A stretch of DNA of 6,422 nt from an uncultured Porphyromonadaceae bacterium (GTDB lineage: Bacteria; Bacteroidota; Bacteroidia; Bacteroidales; Muribaculaceae). Under the pieces are notes generated by a model that had not been told where the DNA came from, ran no database searches, and saw only the letters and a program-made list of their open reading frames with translations. The stretch is from NCBI GenBank assembly GCA_947175455.1, contig CAMWMW010000106.1, positions 1-6,422 on the forward strand, written 5' to 3'. Positions 1-6,422 of this stretch are shown here, piece after piece. A program made the translations under genes and the position numbers. Numbering within the stretch: position 1 is the first letter of the stretch; each line of letters starts with the position of its first letter.

Positions 1-16
1 AATTTCCAAAAGTCAT

Positions 17-44
17 TTTAGTTTAAATTCGTGTTAAAACTAAA
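17..44. repeat. AT-rich inverted repeat in the upstream intergenic region
   Basis: The arms TTTAGTTT (17-24) and AAACTAAA (37-44) are perfect 8-bp reverse complements. Inside them is one A/A mismatch (25 and 36), then two more A-T pairs and a 6-base centre (28-33). No strong T-tract follows directly, so it is a poor intrinsic terminator. It could be the end of an upstream transcript's 3' UTR or a protein-binding dyad. It is about 165 bp from the first start codon and upstream of the predicted operon promoter, so a role in controlling this operon is speculative. Confidence 0.45.
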
Positions 45-70
45 CATACTCTTAATTTTTATGCAATTTC

Positions 71-111
71 CAATGCCTTGACATTACTGAATGTAATGCA
101 TTGCCGCATTA
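71..111. promoter_or_regulatory. Cluster of overlapping AATGC/GCATT dyads, possible operator
   Basis: Half-sites of the form AATGC or its complement GCATT occur at 72-76, 95-99, 98-102 and 106-110. They combine into several dyads: TAATGC (94-99) with GCATTA (106-111) across a 6-base spacer, CAATGC (71-76) with GCATTG (98-103), and CATTAC (82-87) with GTAATG (93-98). Dyads of this kind are typical TetR-family operators, and such regulators often bind next to their own gene. The cluster ends 58 bp upstream of the predicted -7 box, so direct occlusion of that promoter is not obvious. It may instead serve another promoter or form RNA structure. The assignment is inferred from symmetry only. Confidence 0.35.
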
Positions 112-127
112 ATTTTTAAATTCTTAT

Positions 128-170
128 AAAAAAACTGAAAACTCTATTTAGGTTTTCAGTTTTTTTATTT
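128..170 (+). terminator. Intrinsic (possibly bidirectional) terminator upstream of the operon
   Basis: Positions 128-142 and 152-166 are perfect 15-base reverse complements (core ACTGAAAAC / GTTTTCAGT) around a 9-base loop (143-151). The right arm ends in an uninterrupted seven-T run (160-166), followed by ATTT. The left arm starts with seven A's, so the structure could also act on the other strand. The stem is long but AT-rich, with few G-C pairs. It most simply ends plus-strand transcription arriving from the gene to the left, which lies outside the window. Because it is only about 40 bp before the first ATG, it could be a leader attenuator if a promoter exists upstream of it. Confidence 0.7.
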
Positions 171-177
171 AATTTTG
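147..177 (+). promoter_or_regulatory. Predicted Bacteroidetes-type promoter of the efflux operon
   Basis: TAATTTTG at 170-177 matches the Bacteroidetes -7 consensus TAnnTTTG at every fixed position. TTTA at 147-150 lies 19 bases upstream, the expected spacing for the -33 TTTG element, with one mismatch. Transcription would start near 181-185, giving a leader of about 25 bases before the ATG at 208. The -33 element sits in the terminator loop and the -7 box overlaps the end of the T-rich stretch, so the promoter is embedded in the terminator. With no room for another promoter in the gaps between genes, this site probably drives all four genes. The AT-rich background makes chance matches possible. 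Confidence 0.5.
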
Positions 178-207
178 CCGCTGTTTTCCAATCTACAGTA
201 AATCTTA

Positions 208-834
208 ATGGAACAGACATCAGTTTCGCGGGAAGCCTACAACAGACTTCTTGACTCGATTTTCCCCATAATACTAAAAAACGGAATGAAAGCTACCACT
301 ATGGACAAAGTGGCAGCGAGTCTTTCCATGTCAAAAAGAACTCTATATGAAATTTTTGACAACAAGGAGGATATGCTCAAACGCGTGATCGATTATTCCC
401 ACAAGAAACATATCGAAAAGCTTTGCCGCATTTTCAAGGAGGCGGATACTGTCATGGAAGCTTTTTACCATACACTGAAAACACACCAGAGCGTCATGGG
501 ACAGGCTTCTGCGGCATTCTTCCGCGATATGGATTCATCTTATGCCAGACTTCGCCCGGTATACGACAACCAGTCTGACACATGGCAGAAAAACATGCTC
601 GGCGCCATAGACGACGGGATAAAACAAGGGGTATTCCGCTCCGACATCAATTACCCTATCCTTCTGAGAATGTTCCGCATCCAGATGGAATCTCTCAAAA
701 GAATGGAGGAATTTCTTCCGGAGGATGTCACCCTGAATGAAGCATTCGACACCATCAGCACAAGTTTTCTCAGGAGCATAGCTTCTCAGGAAGGAGCGAA
801 AATACTTGAACGCATAAAAAATTCTTATTCATAA
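208..834 (+). CDS. TetR/AcrR-family transcriptional regulator
   Basis: This is probably the cytoplasmic, ligand-responsive repressor of the efflux operon. At 208 residues it has the usual family length. The N-terminal DNA-binding domain spans about residues 8-57. The helix containing TTMDKVAASL (30-39) is followed by a turn and the recognition helix SMSKRTLYEIF (40-50), then the typical NKEDML (52-57) at the start of the next helix. Residues 60-208 form a helical ligand and dimerisation domain with the common GVFR pattern (141-144) followed by an amphipathic helix. This domain does not reveal the ligand. The start is secure because an in-frame TAA lies at 199-201. No Shine-Dalgarno is visible (AAATCTTA precedes the ATG). 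The gene ends in tandem TAA codons (832-837), only 6 bp before the outer-membrane factor gene, so regulator and pump should share a transcript. Autorepression is inferred from this layout and from known relatives such as AcrR. An activating role is not excluded. Confidence 0.93.
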   Translation: MEQTSVSREAYNRLLDSIFPIILKNGMKATTMDKVAASLSMSKRTLYEIFDNKEDMLKRVIDYSHKKHIEKLCRIFKEADTVMEAFYHTLKTHQSVMGQASAAFFRDMDSSYARLRPVYDNQSDTWQKNMLGAIDDGIKQGVFRSDINYPILLRMFRIQMESLKRMEEFLPEDVTLNEAFDTISTSFLRSIASQEGAKILERIKNSYS

Positions 835-840
835 TAAAGC

Positions 841-2202
841 ATGAATCTAAAAAAAGTCTTTGTAGCGACTTTGTCGCTTATTGTGTCTTTGACGGCTGTC
901 GCACAGTCTTCCGTCTCGGCATCCGACACGCTCAGGTTGTCGCGTGAGCAATGCGTTGCCATAGCCTTGCAAGACAACCCGACAATCAAAGTGGCTGACC
1001 TCGAAGTCAAGCGCGTTGACTATTCCAAAAAGGAAGTCATTGCCAGCCTGTTCCCGTCCATTGACTTCTCGGCGGCATATCAGCGCTCTATCGAGCTCCA
1101 GACCCTGAGCATGAACATGGGAGGGGAATCCACAAAAATCAAAATGGGTTCCGACAACATGTGGAACATGGGCTTCTCGGCTTCCATGCCGCTGGTCAAC
1201 GCTTCTTTGTGGAAATCAATCAAGATCTCCGACACCCAGATTCTTGCAAATCTCGAATCGGCAAGAGCCTCGCGTCTCGACATGGTCAACAATGTGAATC
1301 AGGCTTATTACAGTCTCCTGCTTGCCATAGCCTCCCGCGATGTAATCCGCAAGAACTATGAGATTGCAAAAATCAATGCGGATGTTTACCGCAAGCAGTT
1401 CGAGCAGGGCACTGCTTCTGAATATGACGTGCTCCGCAGTTCCGTGCAGGTGACCAACATCGAACCGGAACTCCTTCAGGCGGACATTTCGGTGAGACAA
1501 TGCCAGCTGCAGCTGAAAGTGCTGATGGGCATGGACTCTGCGGTAGAAGTGATGCCTGACATCACACTGAAACAGATGCAGAGCGACATGTTCGGATATA
1601 CGACAGCTCTTAACCGTTCTCTTGCAGGCAACACATCGCTGCGTTCACTCGACATCCAGACCGACATGGCGCGCCAGAATGTGACGCTGAAGAAATTCGC
1701 ATGGATTCCGACTCTTGCAGTGACATACAATATGAATTGGAACGCGTTGAGCAACGGCAATCCGTTCAAGAACCAGGATTTCAATCCTTATTCCACGGTA
1801 GGACTTGCCTTGCAGGTGCCCATTTTTTCAGGTGGTTCCAAATATTTCGGCGTGAAGCAGGCTGAGGTGCAGCTGAAAGAGATGGAATTTCAGCGCGAGA
1901 ACCTTGTCAGTTCTCTCAATATGCAGGTAGATCTTGCAATTGACAATATAAACCGGCAGGTGAAACAGATCGCGGCAAGCGAGGAAGGAATGAGACAGGC
2001 GGCGAAAGCTTATGAGATCATGCAGAAGAGTTTCGAGATCGGTGCCGCCACATACCTGAATCTGCGCGACAGCGAACTCGCCAACACCTCTGCCCAGCTC
2101 TCCTATCTCCAGAGCATATACAACTACCTTGTCTCCACAAGCGAACTCGACCTGCTTCTCGGTCGCGAAGGGACAGCGTCATCAACAGTTTCCATAAGAT
2201 AA
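841..2202 (+). CDS. TolC-family outer-membrane efflux protein
   Basis: This is the outer-membrane exit duct of the tripartite pump. The family forms a trimer with a beta-barrel in the outer membrane and a long alpha-helical tunnel in the periplasm. The 453-residue length is normal. The signal peptide (1-21) has KK, a hydrophobic core and an AVA-Q cleavage site at 21/22. The mature N-terminus has no cysteine, so it is not a lipoprotein. Family landmarks are ALQDNP (42-47), FPSIDFSAAY (71-80), QAYYSLLLA (154-162), and the strand ends SMPLVN (115-120) and QVPIFSGG (325-332). The protein shows the family's internal duplication: 186-230 aligns without gaps to 397-441 with about 11 of 45 identities. 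The probable helix-hairpin tips that meet the adaptor are QGT (189-191) and IGA (400-402). A TAA at 835-837 in frame just upstream fixes the ATG. The adaptor gene follows after 12 bp. The substrate cannot be inferred. Confidence 0.95.
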   Translation: MNLKKVFVATLSLIVSLTAVAQSSVSASDTLRLSREQCVAIALQDNPTIKVADLEVKRVDYSKKEVIASLFPSIDFSAAYQRSIELQTLSMNMGGESTKIKMGSDNMWNMGFSASMPLVNASLWKSIKISDTQILANLESARASRLDMVNNVNQAYYSLLLAIASRDVIRKNYEIAKINADVYRKQFEQGTASEYDVLRSSVQVTNIEPELLQADISVRQCQLQLKVLMGMDSAVEVMPDITLKQMQSDMFGYTTALNRSLAGNTSLRSLDIQTDMARQNVTLKKFAWIPTLAVTYNMNWNALSNGNPFKNQDFNPYSTVGLALQVPIFSGGSKYFGVKQAEVQLKEMEFQRENLVSSLNMQVDLAIDNINRQVKQIAASEEGMRQAAKAYEIMQKSFEIGAATYLNLRDSELANTSAQLSYLQSIYNYLVSTSELDLLLGREGTASSTVSIR

Positions 2203-2214
2203 CATATCACAGTC

Positions 2215-3273
2215 ATGAATAAAATATTGCTAACGTCTTCCGCTTTGGCTCTGATTCTTCTCGGAGCATGCACAGGTGCGGACAAATCCGAAAAAGATTC
2301 GAAACAGGACACAGCTCCTGTAGTCAAGACCATGCAGGTTAACGACAGGGAAGTCAACCAGATCGGGAATTATACCGCAACCGTGGAACCCGAACTTATA
2401 AACAACATTTCATCTTCCTCCCCCAACCGCATAAAACAGATTCTTGTGGATGAAGGAATGAGGGTGTCTGCCGGACAGCGTCTTGTAGTAATGGACGATA
2501 TCAACACCACAAGCTACCGGCTTCAGCTCGACAACGCCAAGGCAAACCTCAGGAACATCGAGGTTGACTACAACCGCGCACTTGAACTTTACAAGATAGG
2601 CGGCGGAACAAAACAGCAGGTGGACCAGATGGAGACACAGCTCATAAACGCTAAAAACGCAGTTGCCTCCGCCGAACGCACTCTGCGCAACATGAATGAG
2701 AACACGGTTCTCACATCACCGATTTCAGGCGTGGTGACAGCCCGCAACTACGATCCGGGCGACATGACAGGCTCACTGCCTATTCTGACAGTGGCACGCA
2801 CACAGCCCGTAAAAATAATAGTTAACGTTTCCGAAAGCGAGCTCTCGAAAGTGAGACGCGGCATGCCTGCGATCGTTACTTTCGACACATACGGCAACGA
2901 GATTTTCAACGGCACCGTGACTCTTGTGTCTCCGCCTGTAGATCACGCTTCCCGCACGTTCGGCGTCGAGGTGACTCTACCCAATTCCGACAACCGTATA
3001 CTTCCAGGCATGTTCGGACGCGTGGAACTCAGTCTCGGCACCGCACGCCGCGTCGTTGTGCCCGACAAGGCTGTCGTGAAGCAACCCGGCTCCGGCAACC
3101 ATTATGTATACGTGTATAATGCAGACGGCACGGTAAGCTACAACAAGGTCGAGCTCGGTCAGAGACTCGGCGACTCCTACGAGCTTATAAGCGGTGTGGA
3201 ACCCGGTTCTACAGTAGTCGTTTCAGGACAGAGCCGTCTCGCAAACGGAATGAAAGTGAAAGTAACAAAGTAA
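2215..3273 (+). CDS. RND efflux periplasmic adaptor (membrane fusion) lipoprotein
   Basis: This is the periplasmic adaptor that bridges the RND pump and the TolC-like channel. The 352-residue length suits the AcrA/MexA class. Residues 1-18 are a lipoprotein signal with lipobox LGAC, so C19, the only cysteine in the protein, should be lipidated. The residues after it (TGADKSEK) are not a strong surface-export signal, so a periplasmic-facing anchor is expected. Domain order: first lipoyl half (about 53-95, with VDEGMRVSAGQRL), alpha-helical hairpin (about 101-160), second lipoyl half (about 163-195, SPISGVVTARNYDPGD), beta-barrel (about 198-275), and membrane-proximal domain (about 278-352, ending GVEPGSTVVVSGQSRLANG). 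The hairpin tip carries R121, L125 and T132 in the spacing of the known RLS channel-docking motif R-x3-L-x6-S, with Thr replacing Ser. It shares a reading frame with the preceding gene, but TAA at 2200-2202 separates them. No Shine-Dalgarno is seen. Confidence 0.95.
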   Translation: MNKILLTSSALALILLGACTGADKSEKDSKQDTAPVVKTMQVNDREVNQIGNYTATVEPELINNISSSSPNRIKQILVDEGMRVSAGQRLVVMDDINTTSYRLQLDNAKANLRNIEVDYNRALELYKIGGGTKQQVDQMETQLINAKNAVASAERTLRNMNENTVLTSPISGVVTARNYDPGDMTGSLPILTVARTQPVKIIVNVSESELSKVRRGMPAIVTFDTYGNEIFNGTVTLVSPPVDHASRTFGVEVTLPNSDNRILPGMFGRVELSLGTARRVVVPDKAVVKQPGSGNHYVYVYNADGTVSYNKVELGQRLGDSYELISGVEPGSTVVVSGQSRLANGMKVKVTK

Positions 3274-3296
3274 GAAGTCTTCATAAACCGTAAAAC

Positions 3297-6200
3297 ATGA
3301 GTCTATACAGTTCAGCAGTAAAAAGACCGGTGATGACGACGCTCTGCTTCGTCACTGTCATCATCCTCGGTCTCTTTTCCCTGGCGAAACTCCCGATTGA
3401 CCTTTATCCGGATATCGATACAAACTCGATAATGGTCATAACGATGTATCCGGGAGCCTCGGCAAAGGATATCGAGCAGAATGTCACCAAACCTCTGGAG
3501 AATACGCTCAACTCCGTGGAACACCTCAAACATATCTCCTCAACCTCAAGGGAGAACACATCCGTGATCACTCTTGAATTCGAATATGGCTATGACATCG
3601 ATGTCCTCACTAACGATGTTCGCGACAAACTCGACATGGTAAAGTCGCAGTTGCCCGACGATTCGGAAAACCCGATCATCTTCAAGTTCTCGACCGACAT
3701 GATTCCGATCTGCCTTCTCTCGGTGCAGGCAGACGAAAGCATGGCGGGTCTTTACAAGATTCTTGATGACAATGTCGCCAACCCTCTGGCGCGTGTCGAC
3801 GGTGTCGGCTCTGTGTCGATTTCGGGTGCCCCGAAACGCGAGATTCATGTCTATGTGGATCCGAACCGTCTTGAGGCATACAACCTTTCGGTAGAGCAGA
3901 TCGCGTCTGTTATCGGAGCGGAAAACAGAAACGTGCCGGGTGGTTCTTTCGACATAGGCTCCAACACCTATGCTCTCCGCGTGCAGGGAGAATTCGAGGA
4001 GACGTCCCAGATGTCTCATATTCCTGTAGGAAGTTTCCAGGGCAAGATAGTATATCTCAGCGACGTGGCGAAAATCGTCGACAGCCTTGAGGAACGCACG
4101 CAGCGCACCTACAACGACGGCAATGAGGGCGCGATGATCATTATCCAGAAACAGAGCGGCGCCAATTCCGTGGAAATCTCCAACAAAGTCATGAAGATGC
4201 TGCCGTCGCTGGAGAAGAACCTTCCGTCAGACGTGAAAATCGGAGTGATCGTCGACACATCAGACAATATCCGCAACACAATCGCGGCTCTTGTGGAGAC
4301 AGTGATGTATGCCCTTCTCTTCGTGATGATAGTGGTGTTCGTGTTCCTCGGTCGCTGGCGCGCAACCCTGATTATCGTGATCACGATACCGGTGTCGCTC
4401 ATCGCCTCGTTCATCTATCTCTTCGCTACAGGCAACACCTTGAACATCGTCTCCCTTTCCGCCCTTTCGATTTCCATCGGTATGGTGGTGGATGATGCCA
4501 TTGTGGTTCTTGAAAATGTGACCACCCATATAGAACGCGGCGCCGACCCGAAACAGGCGGCGGTGCACGGCACAAACGAGGTGGCGATTTCCGTAATTGC
4601 TTCCACACTCACTCTTATCGCCGTATTCTTCCCCCTCACACTCGTAACGGGAATGACCGGCGTTCTCTTCCGCCAGCTCGGATGGATGGTGACCATCATG
4701 ATGATCATCTCCACGACCTGCGCCCTCTCTCTCACCCCTATGCTCTGCAGCCAGTGGCTCAGACTCAAGGGAAAGGCTACCGACGGCAACAAGAAGAACT
4801 GGTATTCCCATATCGAACGCGCCCTTGACAAATTCGATGACGGCTACACCTCTCTGCTCCGCAGGGTTGTCACACACCGTGCGGTGACAATCGTTGTCTG
4901 CCTCGGCATCTTCGTGGGTTCGATATTCCTTATGAAGTTTGTAGGCACGGAGTTCTTCCCGACTCAGGACGACGGTCGTCTCGGTGTAAATCTTGAGCTC
5001 CCCATCGGTGCCCGCGTGGAGGAAGCGCAGGAAGTGACCGGAAGACTCGACTCCCTCTGGAGAGCCAAATATCCGGAGATTATGGTGATGAACTATACTG
5101 TTGGTCCGGCAAGTTCCGACAACACGTTCGCTTCGCTCTCTGACAACGGTGCGCACATCATCTCCATGAACATCCGTCTTCTTGATCCGGGCGACCGTAA
5201 ACGCGGCATACGCGAGATAGCCGAAGAGATGCGTAAAGACCTTTCCGACAATTTCCCGGAATTCAAGAAAGCGCAGGTCAACATCGGTGGCGGTCGCGGA
5301 CAGGGAATGGGCGGACAGAGCACAGTGGACTTCGAGATCTACGGATACGATTTCGACGAGACCGACCGCGTTGCCGCAGACCTTAAGCAGATTCTTGAAG
5401 GAATCGAAGGCACCGCCGACGTGACAGTTTCGCGCTCTGACTATCAGCCGGAATATCAGGTTGATTTCGACCGCGAGAAACTCTCGATGTATGGCATCAG
5501 CCTGCAGACGGCAGCATATTATCTGCGAAACCGCATCAACGGCTCCACAGCGTCGCAGTTCCGCGAAGACGGTGAGGAATACGACATAAAAGTGATGTAT
5601 GCCCCGGAACACCGAACAAGCATAGAGGATATCGAGAACATTCTCATATACTCAAGCGAAGGCAAAGGGATACGTCTCAAAGAGCTTGGCACCGTAGTGG
5701 AGCGTTTCACACCCCCTACAATCGAACGAAAAGACCGCGAACGTATCATCACGGTCTCGGCTGTGGTCGACGGCGTGCCTATGAGTCAGATCGTGACCCA
5801 GGCGGAACTTCAGATGGACAATATCGATGTTCCCGCCGGCATCACCATCCAGATTGCCGGAAGCTATGAGGACCAGCAGGATTCATTCGGCGACCTCCTC
5901 ATGCTCGGCGTGCTCATAATCATACTCGTCTACATAGTGATGGCGGCGCAGTTCGAGTCTCTCACATATCCCGGCATCATCATGACCTCGCTTCTCTTCG
6001 CATTCTCCGGTGTATTCCTCATTCTCTGGATGACAGGACACACTCTCAATGTGATGTCGATGATCGGAGCGATCATGCTCATCGGTATCGTGGTGAAAAA
6101 CGGTATTGTGCTTATCGACTACATCACGCTTAACCGTGAGCGCGGAATGTCAATCAGACGTGCCGTAATCGATGGCGGACGTTCTCGTCTCCGCCCGGTT

Positions 6201-6419
6201 GTGATGACCACCCTCACCACGATTCTCGGTATGGTGCCGATGGCTGTCGGTTCGGGACAGGGTGCGGAGATGTGGCGACCGATGGGTACAGCCGTTATCG
6301 GCGGTCTGACCTTCTCGACCGTGCTTACGTTGCTCTTCGTGCCTGTGCTCTACTGCGTATTCGCCGGCAAGGGTGTGAAGAGAACTCGTCGCAAGCTCCG
6401 CGCTCAACACACCAAATAG
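3297..6419 (+). CDS. AcrB-like RND (HAE1-type) multidrug efflux transporter permease
   Basis: This is the proton-driven inner-membrane engine of the pump, expected to work as a trimer. At 1040 residues it is full length for the hydrophobe/amphiphile efflux (HAE1) class. The layout is classical: TM1 (about 10-30), a large periplasmic loop (about 31-330), TM2-TM6 (about 335-485), TM7 (about 527-549), a second large periplasmic loop (about 550-863), and TM8-TM12 (about 865-1022). The proton-relay residues are all visible: D399 and D400 in GMVVDDAIVVLEN (TM4), K934 in GIVVKNGIVLIDY (TM10), and R964 and T971 around RLRPVVMTT (TM11). Other signatures are KRPVMTT (9-15), LPIDLYPDI (32-40), YPGASAKDIE (51-60) and FFPTQDDG (553-560). 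The drug-pocket regions differ from AcrB (see findings), so the substrate is unknown. The cation-specific heavy-metal class is less likely from the overall match to AcrB. A TAA at 3291-3293 in frame fixes the ATG. The tail is basic (KRTRRKLR, 1028-1035) and cytoplasmic. The gene ends with TAG and no terminator is visible before the window ends. Confidence 0.96.
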   Translation: MSLYSSAVKRPVMTTLCFVTVIILGLFSLAKLPIDLYPDIDTNSIMVITMYPGASAKDIEQNVTKPLENTLNSVEHLKHISSTSRENTSVITLEFEYGYDIDVLTNDVRDKLDMVKSQLPDDSENPIIFKFSTDMIPICLLSVQADESMAGLYKILDDNVANPLARVDGVGSVSISGAPKREIHVYVDPNRLEAYNLSVEQIASVIGAENRNVPGGSFDIGSNTYALRVQGEFEETSQMSHIPVGSFQGKIVYLSDVAKIVDSLEERTQRTYNDGNEGAMIIIQKQSGANSVEISNKVMKMLPSLEKNLPSDVKIGVIVDTSDNIRNTIAALVETVMYALLFVMIVVFVFLGRWRATLIIVITIPVSLIASFIYLFATGNTLNIVSLSALSISIGMVVDDAIVVLENVTTHIERGADPKQAAVHGTNEVAISVIASTLTLIAVFFPLTLVTGMTGVLFRQLGWMVTIMMIISTTCALSLTPMLCSQWLRLKGKATDGNKKNWYSHIERALDKFDDGYTSLLRRVVTHRAVTIVVCLGIFVGSIFLMKFVGTEFFPTQDDGRLGVNLELPIGARVEEAQEVTGRLDSLWRAKYPEIMVMNYTVGPASSDNTFASLSDNGAHIISMNIRLLDPGDRKRGIREIAEEMRKDLSDNFPEFKKAQVNIGGGRGQGMGGQSTVDFEIYGYDFDETDRVAADLKQILEGIEGTADVTVSRSDYQPEYQVDFDREKLSMYGISLQTAAYYLRNRINGSTASQFREDGEEYDIKVMYAPEHRTSIEDIENILIYSSEGKGIRLKELGTVVERFTPPTIERKDRERIITVSAVVDGVPMSQIVTQAELQMDNIDVPAGITIQIAGSYEDQQDSFGDLLMLGVLIIILVYIVMAAQFESLTYPGIIMTSLLFAFSGVFLILWMTGHTLNVMSMIGAIMLIGIVVKNGIVLIDYITLNRERGMSIRRAVIDGGRSRLRPVVMTTLTTILGMVPMAVGSGQGAEMWRPMGTAVIGGLTFSTVLTLLFVPVLYCVFAGKGVKRTRRKLRAQHTK

Positions 6420-6422
6420 AAT

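Noticed and set aside
78..83. TTGACA as a sigma70-type -35 element
   Set aside because: No suitable -10 hexamer occurs 16-18 bp downstream, and Bacteroidota use a different promoter consensus.
61..119. Tiny leader ORFs starting at ATG 61 (6 codons) and ATG 96 (7 codons)
   Set aside because: They are too short, have no ribosome-binding or composition signal, and lie upstream of the predicted promoter, so there is no evidence of a leader peptide.
1216..1784. Overlapping minus-strand open frames opposite the outer-membrane factor gene
   Set aside because: The plus strand encodes a well-conserved TolC-family protein throughout, and the antisense products show no family features.
2200..2217. Possible gene fusion, since the channel and adaptor genes share a reading frame
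   Set aside because: A TAA stop separates them, and each protein has its own complete export signal and normal family length.
3546..4019. Minus-strand open frame of 157 codons opposite the RND gene
   Set aside because: It has no domain, signal or upstream promoter logic, and its composition matches a shadow of the forward frame.
4260..5612. A long open frame (450 codons) on the minus strand inside the RND gene
   Set aside because: Its translation is rich in His, Arg, Glu and Asp with no recognisable domain, and it lies entirely opposite a clear RND coding sequence. This is the usual antisense shadow of biased codon use.
1..6422. Mobile elements, CRISPR arrays, tRNA or rRNA genes
   Set aside because: No transposase, terminal repeats, regularly spaced repeats or RNA gene signatures were seen. 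Almost all the sequence is accounted for by the four genes.

Overview
The window holds one compact, same-strand operon of four genes that together encode a complete tripartite RND efflux pump and its likely regulator. The order is a TetR-family repressor (208-834), a TolC-type outer-membrane factor (841-2202), a lipoprotein periplasmic adaptor of the HlyD/AcrA type (2215-3273) and an AcrB-like RND inner-membrane transporter (3297-6419). The intergenic gaps are 6, 12 and 23 bp. Each gene has an in-frame stop just upstream of its ATG that fixes the start. All four genes appear intact, and the window ends three bases after the RND stop codon.

The organism is most likely a member of Bacteroidota (order Bacteroidales, possibly a gut Muribaculaceae-like lineage). 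None of the four start codons has a recognisable Shine-Dalgarno sequence. A perfect match to the Bacteroidetes -7 box TAnnTTTG lies just upstream of the first gene. The gene order (regulator, OMF, adaptor, pump) and the lipoprotein adaptor are common in that phylum. The genus cannot be named from this sequence alone.

The first 207 bases carry no credible gene but are rich in dyad symmetry. There is an AT-rich inverted repeat (17-44), a cluster of overlapping AATGC/GCATT half-sites (71-111), and a perfect 15-bp stem with a T-tract that looks like an intrinsic terminator (128-166). The predicted promoter -7 box (170-177) begins a few bases after the T-tract, and its probable -33 element falls in the terminator loop. 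The region therefore appears to end transcription from the left and restart it for the operon, unless an upstream promoter makes the hairpin a leader attenuator.

Functional model: the RND protein uses the proton gradient to capture substrates from the periplasm or the outer leaflet of the inner membrane. The lipid-anchored adaptor bridges it to the TolC-like channel, and the channel spans the outer membrane. The TetR protein is encoded first with almost no gap to the next gene, so it probably represses its own operon until a ligand, possibly a pump substrate, releases it. The substrate cannot be deduced. Apart from the control region, this is a conventional efflux operon, and I see no evidence for a wholly new system.
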